Source of the DNA: Microbacterium halophytorum
GTDB taxonomy: Bacteria; Actinomycetota; Actinomycetes; Actinomycetales; Microbacteriaceae
Length of the DNA stretch: 64,000 nucleotides
Assembly (NCBI RefSeq): GCF_002970975.1
Contig: NZ_KZ672983.1
Span: forward strand, 1-64,000
Reading direction: 5' to 3'
This document shows positions 8,322 through 16,213 of the stretch, in pieces (the first letter of the stretch is position 1; every line of letters starts with the position of its first letter). A model generated the notes under the pieces. That model was not told the DNA's origin, made no database searches, and was given only the letters and a program-made list of their open reading frames with translations. The position numbers and the translations under genes were made by a program.

Positions 8322-8330
8322 TTGGTTGTA
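8313..8330. promoter_or_regulatory. ArsR-type operator spanning the start codon
   Basis: TACAACCA-TT-TGGTTGTA is a perfect inverted repeat with a 2-nt spacer. It covers the ATG of the ArsR gene and abuts its TAATCT -10-like box, so bound regulator would block initiation directly. Confidence 0.75.
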
Positions 8331-8469
8331 GATTACCCCCGGCCGACGCGATGTCAACCCCCTGGGTCATTCCCGTCGAGGTCGCGCCCTTTGCCCCGAG
8401 CACCGGTTCAGGGCGGGGTACCCGACGACGCCAGGGGAATACCCGGCCGCTCCCCCGGTTGCACCCACC

Positions 8470-9213
8470 ATGACCGACACCACCACCGCTCCCGCCCGCC
8501 TCGGCATCGACGTCTGGCTCGATGTCGCCTGCCCGTTCTGCGTCGTGGGCGAGAAGCGCATCAGTTCGGTCATCGACGCCCTGCCGTTCGGCGAAGCCGT
8601 CGACGTGCGGTTCCACTCGTTCCAGCTGAACCCGGATGCCCCGGAGCGCACGACGCAGTCCCAGGCCGAGTACCTTGCGGCGAAGGGCTTCGACCCCGCC
8701 CGCCTCGAGGCCGGCCACCGACACCTCGACGCGCAGGCCGCGGAGCTCGGCTTCGCGTTCGATCACGACTCGGTCGTGCCGGTGAACACCTTCACGGCGC
8801 ACCGGATGATCCAGGCCGCGGCCGCCGAAGGCGTGCAGGAACAGGTCGTCGACGCCCTGTTCACCGGCTACTTCCAGGACGGTCTCGACGTCGGCGATGC
8901 CGATGCCCTCAAGGCGGCGGTCGTCGCGGCGGGCCTGTCGACCCAGGCGGCCGACCGCGTCATCGCCGACCCGGAGGCGCACGCCGACGCGGTTCGCGAC
9001 GACGTCGCGGAGGCGCGCCGGCTCGGCATCCAGGGCGTGCCGTTCTACGTGCTCGACGGTCGCTACGGCGTCTCGGGCGCGCAGCCGGCCGAGGTGTTCG
9101 AGCAGGCGCTCACGCAGGTGTACGACGAGCTGAACCCGAAGCCGACGCTGCAGAACCTCACGCCCGCGTCGGCGGACGGCGACACCTGCGGGCCTGACGG
9201 CTGCGCCGTCTGA
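8470..9213 (+). CDS. DsbA-family oxidoreductase, FrnE-like
   Basis: A 247-residue cytosolic thioredoxin-fold protein of the FrnE subgroup of DsbA. The active-site motif CPFC is at residues 21-24, the cis-Pro loop is GVPFY near 195, and the middle is the helical insertion typical of the family. No signal peptide, so it should act in the cytoplasm as a thiol-disulfide oxidoreductase or isomerase; relatives protect against oxidative stress. A second cysteine pair lies at the C terminus (CGPDGC). It is divergent from the ArsR gene, with 148 nt between starts. Confidence 0.9.
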   Translation: MTDTTTAPARLGIDVWLDVACPFCVVGEKRISSVIDALPFGEAVDVRFHSFQLNPDAPERTTQSQAEYLAAKGFDPARLEAGHRHLDAQAAELGFAFDHDSVVPVNTFTAHRMIQAAAAEGVQEQVVDALFTGYFQDGLDVGDADALKAAVVAAGLSTQAADRVIADPEAHADAVRDDVAEARRLGIQGVPFYVLDGRYGVSGAQPAEVFEQALTQVYDELNPKPTLQNLTPASADGDTCGPDGCAV

Positions 9214-9290
9214 TCGACGCGGCGATCGCCTGAACGACCCGGCCAGCGGGCCCGCTGATCCGGCGGTCCGACACGGCCGCCGCCGTGCGG

Positions 9291-10691
9291 CTAGCGCCCG
9301 CGGACGAGGTCGGCGACGACCGCCATCGCCTCCGCGAACTGCCCGTCGGGATGCCACACCGGCAGGCGCAGGAACGTGCCGAAGCCCTCGTGCGGGGAGA
9401 ACGCGGGCCCCGCCGTCATCCGCACGCCGCGCGCGAGCGCTCGCTGCGCCAGCGCGACCGCATCCGTTCCGGTGTCGACCCAGAATCCCGAGCCGCCGGC
9501 CGGCAGCCACCACTGCCACGCGGGCAGCTCGGAACGGACCGCGGCCGTCGCGGCCGAGAACTGCGTGGCGAGCCACTCCCGCCGCGCCCGCTGTTGGGAC
9601 TCGGCCCTCGGCAGGAGCAGGACGGCGGAGAGCTGGTCGAGCACGGAGCCGGAGAGGTCGAGGCCGCGACGCATGTCCGTCAGGCGCGAGACCGTCGCCT
9701 GCGACCCGCGGATCCAACCCACCCTGATCCCGCCCCAGAACAGCTTCGACAGGGTGCCGACGAGGAGCAGCCGATCCGGATCGACGTGCCGTTCCATCCC
9801 CGGCAGCCTGCCGGAGCGCGTCCACGACAGGTCCGCGCTGGACTGGTCGTCGACGATCATCGCGCGGTGCTCGCTCAGAGCCGCGGCGATCTCGCTGCGA
9901 CGGCGGCCGCTCGTGTGCACACCCGTGGGGTTGTGCAGCGCCGCCTGCAGATAGACCAGTTCCGCGTTGTCCGCCGCCCTCGCGAGCTGATCCGGGTCGA
10001 CGCCGCTCGGCGACATGGGAACGCCCCGCAGGCGCGCACCGCCGTCGGCGAACGCTTCGAGCGCTCCGCGGTAGGTGGGGTCCTCGACCGCCACGAGGCT
10101 GCCGGGGCCGGCGAAGGCCGCCGCGATCAGCCGCACGGCCTGTTGCGAGCCCGCCGTGACGAGCACCTCGTCGCTGCGGGTGGCGAGCCCGGTCCGCGAG
10201 ATCATCGCCGCTATCGCGGCCCGCAGCTCGGGGAGCCCCGCCGGGTGGTAGCCATCGCCCGCGAGGTGGTGCTCGTGCAGCAGGCGACCGATCTCGGGCA
10301 TGCTCTCCGCCACGACCGCGCTGCCGGGGAGGGCGCCCGACGAGAGGTCGATCGCGACGCCGGGAGGCTCCTCGTCGAACGATGCGAGCCTCCCGTGCGC
10401 CCCGCCCGCGCCGCGGCGGCCGAAGCGCACGAACGTGCCGGCGCCCTGGCGCGCGGAGACATGGCCGGTCGCGGCGAGCCCCGCATATGCGCGCGCGACG
10501 GTGCCTCGGGCGACCCCCAGCGCCTCCGCGAGCGCCCTCTGGGCGGGCATCGGCTGGCCCGGCGCGAGATGGGCGCCCTCGATCAGGCCGGCGAGCTCCT
10601 GCCGGAGCGCGCTCGCCGACGCCGCCCCGCCCGATCGCCACGCGCCGAGCATCCGGGCGACGCGGCTCGCGGCCGCCTGCTCCATGTCCAT
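9291..10691 (-). CDS. MocR-type regulator (GntR HTH fused to aminotransferase fold)
   Basis: A 466-residue MocR/PdxR-family transcription factor. Residues 20-85 form a GntR winged helix (MPAQRALAEALGVARGTVAR); the rest is a fold-type I PLP-binding aminotransferase domain with the PLP lysine in GTLSKLFWGGIRVGW. The start is the ATG after AAGGGGAGCG. It is divergent from the Tm-1-like/TIM-barrel operon, 110 nt away, and most likely controls it using PLP or an amine/amino acid as cofactor or signal. An aminotransferase activity of its own is possible but uncommon in this group. Confidence 0.9.
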   Translation of the reverse strand: MDMEQAAASRVARMLGAWRSGGAASASALRQELAGLIEGAHLAPGQPMPAQRALAEALGVARGTVARAYAGLAATGHVSARQGAGTFVRFGRRGAGGAHGRLASFDEEPPGVAIDLSSGALPGSAVVAESMPEIGRLLHEHHLAGDGYHPAGLPELRAAIAAMISRTGLATRSDEVLVTAGSQQAVRLIAAAFAGPGSLVAVEDPTYRGALEAFADGGARLRGVPMSPSGVDPDQLARAADNAELVYLQAALHNPTGVHTSGRRRSEIAAALSEHRAMIVDDQSSADLSWTRSGRLPGMERHVDPDRLLLVGTLSKLFWGGIRVGWIRGSQATVSRLTDMRRGLDLSGSVLDQLSAVLLLPRAESQQRARREWLATQFSAATAAVRSELPAWQWWLPAGGSGFWVDTGTDAVALAQRALARGVRMTAGPAFSPHEGFGTFLRLPVWHPDGQFAEAMAVVADLVRGR

Positions 10692-10703
10692 CGCTCCCCT
10701 TGA

Positions 10704-10723
10704 TCCAATCCTCCTCAATTGGA
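10704..10723. promoter_or_regulatory. Putative MocR operator
   Basis: TCCAAT-N8-ATTGGA inverted repeat in the divergent intergenic region, 12 nt upstream of the MocR start. It is placed to control both the regulator and the Tm-1-like operon. The assignment rests on symmetry and position only. Confidence 0.5.
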
Positions 10724-10801
10724 CCACACGCCGCACGAGCCGTGCCCGCATGCTGGGCTGAGGATTTCCCCACACACACGTCTCGACGAAGAGGAGCGGC
10801 C

Positions 10802-12037
10802 ATGACAGCAGTCGTGCTGATCGGCACAATGGACACGAAGGGCAGCGAGTACGCCTGGCTGGCCGAGCGCGTGTGCGCACGCGGAGCGGAGGTCGTCACG
10901 ATCGATGTCGGCCCGTTCTCCGACGCGGCAGCGGACGTCCCGCCCGACGACGTCGCGGCGGCCGCAGGCCACGACCTGCAGCGGCTGCGCGACGCGAACG
11001 ACCGCGGCGCCGCCATGGACGCGATGGCCGACGGCGCGAAGGCGACGCTCATCCGGATGTACGAGGCCGGCGACGTCGACGGGGTGCTCGCGGTCGGCGG
11101 ATCCGGCGGATCGTCCGTCGCATCCCGCGCGATGCAGGCGCTGCCCGTCGGGGTGCCGAAGCTGCTCGTGTCGACCATGGCATCCGGAGACGTCTCCCCG
11201 TACGTCGGGGAATCCGACGTCACGCTGATGTACTCCGTCGTCGACGTCGCCGGCATCAACTCGATCTCCGAGCAGGTCTTCGACAACGCCGCGGCCGCGA
11301 TCTCGGCGATGGCGGATGCCCACCGCACGCGCCGTTCGCGCAGCGGCTCGGACCATCTGCCGCTCGTCGGCCTGTCGATGTTCGGGCTGACGACGCCCGC
11401 CGTCGACGAGGCGCGCGACGAGCTCGTCGCGCTGGGATACGAGCCGCTCGTCTTCCACGCGACGGGCGCGGGCGGGCGCGCCATGGAGAAGCTCGCGGGC
11501 GACGGCTTGCTCGCCGGCGTGCTCGATCTGACGACCACGGAGCTCGCGGACGACCTGGTCGGCGGCGTGCTCTCGGCGGGACCCGATCGGCTGACGGCCG
11601 CTGGCGGGGCCGGGCTGCCGCAGGTCGTCTCGCTCGGCGCGCTCGACATGGTCAACTTCGGCCCGCGCGAGCTCGTGCCCGCCCGCTTCGACGAGCGCGA
11701 GTTCGTCGTGCACAACCCGACCGTGACCCTGATGCGCACGACACGGGAGGAGAACGCCGAGCTCGGCCGCCGCATCGGCGAGAAGCTCTCGGGCGCCCGC
11801 GGCAGTACCGCCCTCGTGATCCCGCAGGGCGGGTTGAGCGGCATCGACGCGGAGGGCGCTCCGTTCCACGACCCCGCGGCGAACGCCGCCCTGTTCGACG
11901 CGGTGCGCGGTGCGCTGGCCGGTTCGCGCGTCGACGTCATCGAAGACGACCGGCACATCAACGATCGGGGATTCGGGCGGGACGCCGCGCGCCGGCTGCA
12001 CGCCCTGATCTCCGCACAGGACCCCAACGAGGAGTGA
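10802..12037 (+). CDS. Tm-1-like ATP-binding protein (UPF0261)
   Basis: A 411-residue protein homologous to the N-terminal ATP-binding half of the plant antiviral protein Tm-1. Marks: the N-terminal [13 protein letters not shown] nucleotide-site segment, GGSGGSSV near residue 100, and [12 protein letters not shown] near 220. In bacteria its function is unknown. The ATG follows GAGGAG. The next gene, 11 nt downstream, encodes the TIM-barrel corresponding to the C-terminal half of Tm-1, so the two products probably form a complex or act on one substrate. A divergent MocR regulator points to amine or amino-acid-related metabolism; that is inference. Confidence 0.9.
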   Translation: MTAVVLIGTMDTKGSEYAWLAERVCARGAEVVTIDVGPFSDAAADVPPDDVAAAAGHDLQRLRDANDRGAAMDAMADGAKATLIRMYEAGDVDGVLAVGGSGGSSVASRAMQALPVGVPKLLVSTMASGDVSPYVGESDVTLMYSVVDVAGINSISEQVFDNAAAAISAMADAHRTRRSRSGSDHLPLVGLSMFGLTTPAVDEARDELVALGYEPLVFHATGAGGRAMEKLAGDGLLAGVLDLTTTELADDLVGGVLSAGPDRLTAAGGAGLPQVVSLGALDMVNFGPRELVPARFDEREFVVHNPTVTLMRTTREENAELGRRIGEKLSGARGSTALVIPQGGLSGIDAEGAPFHDPAANAALFDAVRGALAGSRVDVIEDDRHINDRGFGRDAARRLHALISAQDPNEE

Positions 12038-12048
12038 GGAAGCACACC

Positions 12049-12873
12049 ATGGATCGCACAACAGCGCTGCGTCGCCTGAAGGACGCCGTCGCCGCGGGCC
12101 GCCCCATCATCGGAGGCGGTGCGGGCACCGGCATCTCCGCGAAGTCCGCGGAGGCGGGCGGCATCGACCTGCTCATCATCTACAACTCGGGCCGCTACCG
12201 GATGGCGGGGCGCGGCTCGCTCGCCGGCCTGTTGGCGTACGGCGACGCGAACGCGATCGTCATGGACATGGCGAACGAGGTGCTCCCCGTCGTGAAGGAC
12301 ACCCCCGTGCTCGCCGGCGTGAACGGCACGGACCCGTTCCGCGTCATGGGGCGCTTCCTCGACGACGTCAAGAGCGCGGGGTTCGCGGGCGTGCAGAACT
12401 TCCCGACGGTCGGGCTCATCGACGGCACGTTCCGCGCCAACCTCGAGGAGACGGGCATGGGGTTCGACCTCGAGGTCGACATGATCCGCCAGGCGCATGA
12501 GCGCGACCTGCTCACGAGCCCCTACGTGTTCGATCCGGAGCAGGCCACCGCCATGGCCGAGGCCGGAGCCGACGTCCTCGTGCCCCACATGGGGCTCACG
12601 ACGAAGGGCTCGATCGGCGCGAGCACGGCACTCACGCTGGACGAGTCGGTCGAGCGCGTGCAGGCGATGCGCGACGCGGCCGTCGCGGTCAACCCCGACA
12701 TCCTCGTCCTGTGCCACGGCGGCCCGATCGCGGAGCCGGCCGACGCCCAGTACGTGCTCTCGCACACGGACGGCGTCGTCGGCTTCTTCGGGGCCAGCTC
12801 CATCGAGCGCCTCCCCACCGAGACGGGCATCCGCGCGCAGACGGAGAGCTTCAAGGCCATCACGTTCGCGTGA
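12049..12873 (+). CDS. TIM-barrel protein, phosphoenolpyruvate hydrolase-like family
   Basis: A 274-residue TIM-barrel protein of the family annotated as phosphoenolpyruvate hydrolase-like, which equals the C-terminal region of plant Tm-1. Conserved pieces: [19 protein letters not shown] with [11 protein letters not shown] near residue 45, [13 protein letters not shown] near 115, and LCHGGPI near 220. The GGGAGTG loop and the two glycine-rich ends of the barrel suggest a phosphate site, but no reaction has been established. It follows the Tm-1-like gene by 11 nt and is followed by a strong terminator, defining a two-gene operon. Confidence 0.88.
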   Translation: MDRTTALRRLKDAVAAGRPIIGGGAGTGISAKSAEAGGIDLLIIYNSGRYRMAGRGSLAGLLAYGDANAIVMDMANEVLPVVKDTPVLAGVNGTDPFRVMGRFLDDVKSAGFAGVQNFPTVGLIDGTFRANLEETGMGFDLEVDMIRQAHERDLLTSPYVFDPEQATAMAEAGADVLVPHMGLTTKGSIGASTALTLDESVERVQAMRDAAVAVNPDILVLCHGGPIAEPADAQYVLSHTDGVVGFFGASSIERLPTETGIRAQTESFKAITFA

Positions 12874-12875
12874 AG

Positions 12876-12917
12876 CTCCTGAGGGGCGGCGCGCCGGAGC
12901 GCGCCGCCCCTCAGGAG
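12876..12917 (+). terminator. Terminator of Tm-1-like operon
   Basis: A perfect 19-bp stem (left arm CTCCTGAGGGGCGGCGCGC) with a CGGA loop, 2 nt after the stop codon. Confidence 0.85.
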
Positions 12918-13038
12918 GCGCAACCGGATCACCCGATCACTGGGAGATAGCGTTGTGCGTCGCGCACGGACTTACGGCATGCTGGGCTCATCCGCGCGGC
13001 GCCCGCCGCTTTGGAAAACCCGCGACAAGGAGGTCGCC

Positions 13039-13563
13039 GTGAGCGACATCGTCTCCGCCCTTCCGGGCACCCCGGCCCCGTACATGCTCGACGAGGCAGA
13101 CGGCGACAAGATCGTCATGTTCGACCAGCTGTTCACGCTGTTGGCGACGAGCCCCGAGACGTCCGACGAGTTCGACGCGTTCTTCAGCGACGGCCCGGCC
13201 GGTCGCCCCGTGCCGCCGCACTTCCACGCGAAGACGCACGAGACGTTCTTCGTCGTCGAGGGCGAGATCCAGCTCTGGATCGACGACCGCGCCGGCTTCC
13301 GCGAAACGCGCCTCCTCCAGCCGGGCGGCTTCGGCTACGTGCCGCGCGGCGCCGTGCACTCGTACCGGATGACCAAGCCCAGCCGCATCTTCGGCGTCAC
13401 GAGCGCCGGGTTCACCGACTTCTTCCGCGCCGTCGGCAAGCCGACCGACGTCGCCGGCTCCCCGACGCCCGAGAACATCCACGTGCCCGAGTTCGCCCTG
13501 ATGGCGGCGAAGGGCGCGGAGCACGACGTCAACTTCATCGACGGATTCGAGCTCTGGGACTGA
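13039..13563 (+). CDS. Cupin dioxygenase, quercetin 2,3-dioxygenase-like
   Basis: A 174-residue single-domain cupin. The metal ligands of cupin motifs 1 and 2 are complete: His61, His63, Glu68 in PPHFHAKTHETF and His107 in GAVHSYRM. Single-domain relatives are annotated as quercetin 2,3-dioxygenases or pirins, but substrates vary. The start is the GTG after AAGGAGG; upstream in-frame codons lack such a site. Its stop overlaps the ATG of the following alpha/beta hydrolase (TGATG), so the two are translationally coupled, suggesting oxidation then ester hydrolysis of an aromatic compound (inference). Confidence 0.8.
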   Translation: MSDIVSALPGTPAPYMLDEADGDKIVMFDQLFTLLATSPETSDEFDAFFSDGPAGRPVPPHFHAKTHETFFVVEGEIQLWIDDRAGFRETRLLQPGGFGYVPRGAVHSYRMTKPSRIFGVTSAGFTDFFRAVGKPTDVAGSPTPENIHVPEFALMAAKGAEHDVNFIDGFELWD

Positions 13564-14360
13564 TGACCGAGGTCGTCCGCGACGTCGTCTTCTCGTCGCC
13601 GCCCGGCTACCGCCCCCTGTCGCTCGACCTGCACCTGCCCGACGCTCGCGCGGGAGGGGCGGAGGCGGAGGCGCTCGCACCGGTGATCGTCTTCCTCCAC
13701 GGTGGAGGCTGGCGCGTCGGCAGCCGCCGGATGTTCGTGCCGAAGTTCTCCGACGCCGAGACGTTCGGGCGCCTCACGAGCGCGGGCTTCGCCGTCGCAT
13801 CGGTCGACTACCGACTCACGGGTGAGGCCCTCTTCCCGGCCCAGCTCGACGACGTGCGCGCCGCGCTCGACTGGCTGCGGGCATCCGGCGGCGAGCACGG
13901 CATCGACGCCTCGCGGATGGTCGTGTGGGGCGAATCGGCCGGCGGCCACCTCGCCTCGCTCGCGGGGATTGACCGCCAGCTCGGTGTGCGGGGCGTCGTC
14001 GCCTGGTACCCGCCGACCGACCTGATCGCGTTCCGCAAGCCGGGGCCCGGCGACGAGCGGCCGACCCGCGAGGAGCAGCTCATCGGCGGCGTGATCGACG
14101 ACATGCCGGATGCCGCGGCGCTCGCGAGCCCCGCGCGCCTCGTGCACCCGGATGCTCCGCCGTTCCACGTCGCGCACGGAGACGCGGACGAGGCCGTCGA
14201 CCTGAGCCAGAGCGAGCTGTTGGTGGCGGCGCTGCGCCGCGAAGGCGCGCACGCCGAGCTGCAGGTCGTGCCAGGCGCGGGCCACATGTGGCAGGGGCTC
14301 GCGTCGCTCGACGCCGTGATGGAGCCCGCGATCGCGTTCGCGAGGAACGTCACCGGCTGA
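13563..14360 (+). CDS. Alpha/beta hydrolase, HSL-type esterase
   Basis: A 265-residue esterase of the hormone-sensitive-lipase group. The oxyanion-hole motif is HGGGWRVGS near residue 50, the nucleophile is Ser125 in GESAGG, and the catalytic Asp/His are expected in APPFHVAHGDADEAV and PGAGHMWQG near 205 and 240. No signal peptide. It overlaps the cupin gene by one base and ends shortly before a terminator, so it forms a two-gene operon with the cupin. Confidence 0.9.
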   Translation: MTEVVRDVVFSSPPGYRPLSLDLHLPDARAGGAEAEALAPVIVFLHGGGWRVGSRRMFVPKFSDAETFGRLTSAGFAVASVDYRLTGEALFPAQLDDVRAALDWLRASGGEHGIDASRMVVWGESAGGHLASLAGIDRQLGVRGVVAWYPPTDLIAFRKPGPGDERPTREEQLIGGVIDDMPDAAALASPARLVHPDAPPFHVAHGDADEAVDLSQSELLVAALRREGAHAELQVVPGAGHMWQGLASLDAVMEPAIAFARNVTG

Positions 14361-14382
14361 CGCGAAGGGCCGCGCAGGAACA

Positions 14383-14412
14383 AGAAAACCCCCGGTCACC
14401 CGGGGGTTTTCT
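14383..14412. terminator. Bidirectional intrinsic terminator
   Basis: AGAAAACCCCCGG pairs with CCGGGGGTTTTCT around a 4-nt loop (13 bp). It has a U-rich end in both directions, so it can stop the esterase operon and the convergent tRNA-Ser gene. It is the only classical U-tract terminator I see in this stretch. Confidence 0.9.
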
Positions 14413-14414
14413 GC

Positions 14415-14505
14415 TGGCGGTGACGGTGGGATTTGAACCCACGGTACGGGGTTACCGTACACAACATTTCGAGTGTTGCACCTTCGGCCGCTCGGACACG
14501 TCACC
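14415..14505 (-). tRNA. tRNA-Ser (anticodon CGA)
   Basis: A class II tRNA with 7-bp acceptor stem (GGTGACG/CGTCACC), anticodon arm CAACA-CTCGAAA-TGTTG giving anticodon CGA (codon UCG), a long variable arm GTACGGTAACCCCGTAC, T arm with GGTTCAAATCC, and encoded CCA. The long variable arm confirms serine identity. Confidence 0.97.
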
Positions 14506-14779
14506 GGGATCAAGTTTACGCATCGGCCACCCGGAGCGCGAATCGAGGCCGGCCGACGGCGGCGCCCGGGCGCGTCGCGCCGCCGCACCCGCGCCTTTCT
14601 CCCAGTTGGCCTGGGGATTCACGAGCGCCGCACCGACCGGGAGCCGTGCGCGCGCGGCCGCCCGCCGCCCGCCGCCACAGGGGGCGTCCAGGAAACCGCC
14701 GACGCGTCGCCGGGCGCTCGGGCGGGGTCGGCGCAGCGCTTCCCGACCGGCTGTCCCCACCCCGGCGTACGCTTGCCGC

Positions 14780-16135
14780 GTGGCCTCCTCCACCCGCATC
14801 CTCTGGATCGCGATCCTCGCATCGTTCGTGTCGTTCCTCGACGGCACGGTCGTCAACGTCGCGCTGCCCGCGATCGATCGGGAGCTCGGCGGCGGCCTCG
14901 CGACGCAGCAGTGGGTCGTCGACGGCTACCTCATCACGCTCGGCGCGCTGATGCTCGTCGCCGGCTCGATCAGCGACGCCTACGGGCGCGGCCTCGTCAT
15001 GCGGATCGGGCTGATCGGTTTCGGTGTCGCGTCCGTCGTGATCGCCGTCGCGCCCGATCCGGTCATCCTCGTCGTCGCCCGCGCGCTGCAGGGCGCTGCG
15101 GGCGCGTTCCTCGTGCCGAGCTCGCTCGCGATGATCACGTCGACCTTCTCCGGCGCCGCGCAGGCGAAGGCGATCGGCACCTGGACGTCGCTCACGACCG
15201 GCGCCATGGTCGCTGGCCCGCTCATCGGCGGCCTCCTGATCGACCTCGCGAGCTGGCGGCTCGCCTTCCTCATCAACGTGCTGCCGATCGCGGTCGCGAT
15301 GTGGCTGATGCGCGGCTACTCCGACCCGCCGCGCCGCCCGGACGCGCACATCGACGTGCTCAGCGCGACGCTGTGCACGCTCGGGCTCGGCGCGTTCGTG
15401 TTCGGGCTCATCGAGCAGCCCCGCCTCGGCTGGGCTCACCCGGCGATCCCGATCTCGCTGGTCGGCGGTGCCGTGCTGTTCGCCGTGTTCCTCATCCGGC
15501 AGCGGGGCGTCGCCTCGCCGATCCTGCCGCTGGACCTGTTCCGCGTGCGGAACTTCTGGGTCGGGAACATCACCACGACGTTCGTCTACGCGGGCCTCGC
15601 GCTGAACGGCTTCGTGATCGCGGTGTACCTGCAGGAGGGCGCCGGCCTGTCGGCGACGCTCGCCGGCCTCGCGAGCCTGCCGCTCACGATCTTGATGATC
15701 CTGCTCAGCTCCCGGATGGGCGCGCTGGCGGGCAAGCACGGGCCCCGCGCGTTCATGGCTGCCGGCCCGCTCATCATGGCGGCGGGTTCCGTGATGTTCC
15801 TCGCCGTGCGCGAGGACTTCTCCTACTGGTGGCAGGTCCTGCCGGGCATGATCGTATTCGGCCTCGGGCTGTCGATCATGGTCGCGCCGCTGACCGCCGC
15901 GATCCTCGGCTCAATCGAGCCCGAGCGCAGCGGCATCGCGAGCGCCGTGAACAACGCGATCTCGCGCGTTGCGGGGCTCGTCGCGGTCGCGGCGATCGGC
16001 ACGATCGTCGGCGGCACGCTCGACCTCGACGGCTTCTACCGCTGCGCGCTCGTCGTCGCCGCGCTGATGGCCGCGGGCGGCCTCGTCTCGCTCGCGGGCA
16101 TCCGGAACCCCGCGAAGGAGCAGGCCGAGGCGTGA
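14780..16135 (+). CDS. MFS drug exporter, DHA2 (EmrB/QacA) family
   Basis: A 451-residue multi-helix membrane antiporter of the 14-TM DHA2 family, expelling drugs or other small hydrophobic compounds against protons. Motif D1 is in SFLDGTVVNVALPAI near residue 20, and the antiporter motif C region is GPLIGGLLID near 150. A GTG start is chosen: a TACGCT box ends 6 nt before it and there is no ribosome-binding site, which fits a leaderless transcript; the N terminus VASSTRILW fits the family. It is monocistronic with no adjacent regulator, so the substrate is unknown. Confidence 0.88.
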   Translation: MASSTRILWIAILASFVSFLDGTVVNVALPAIDRELGGGLATQQWVVDGYLITLGALMLVAGSISDAYGRGLVMRIGLIGFGVASVVIAVAPDPVILVVARALQGAAGAFLVPSSLAMITSTFSGAAQAKAIGTWTSLTTGAMVAGPLIGGLLIDLASWRLAFLINVLPIAVAMWLMRGYSDPPRRPDAHIDVLSATLCTLGLGAFVFGLIEQPRLGWAHPAIPISLVGGAVLFAVFLIRQRGVASPILPLDLFRVRNFWVGNITTTFVYAGLALNGFVIAVYLQEGAGLSATLAGLASLPLTILMILLSSRMGALAGKHGPRAFMAAGPLIMAAGSVMFLAVREDFSYWWQVLPGMIVFGLGLSIMVAPLTAAILGSIEPERSGIASAVNNAISRVAGLVAVAAIGTIVGGTLDLDGFYRCALVVAALMAAGGLVSLAGIRNPAKEQAEA

Positions 16136-16213
16136 TCGGCGGCCGCTTCGCAAGCGCTCGCTGAGCGATCGGGGCGCGCGCCGCTCGGGGCTCCGTGCGG
16201 CGCCGCAGGCGGC

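Noticed and set aside
8218..12765. A minus-strand open frame of about 1,500 codons
   Set aside because: It lies across several well-supported genes, has no conserved motif and an Arg/Pro/Ala-rich composition; it is an artefact of high third-position GC. The same holds for the long plus-strand frame opposite clpC (33718-37077) and the minus frame opposite putA (45762-48827).
10802..12873. Tm-1-like operon as an antiphage defence system
   Set aside because: The antiviral role is known only for the plant protein against tobamoviruses; a metabolic regulator and no defence genes adjoin it here.
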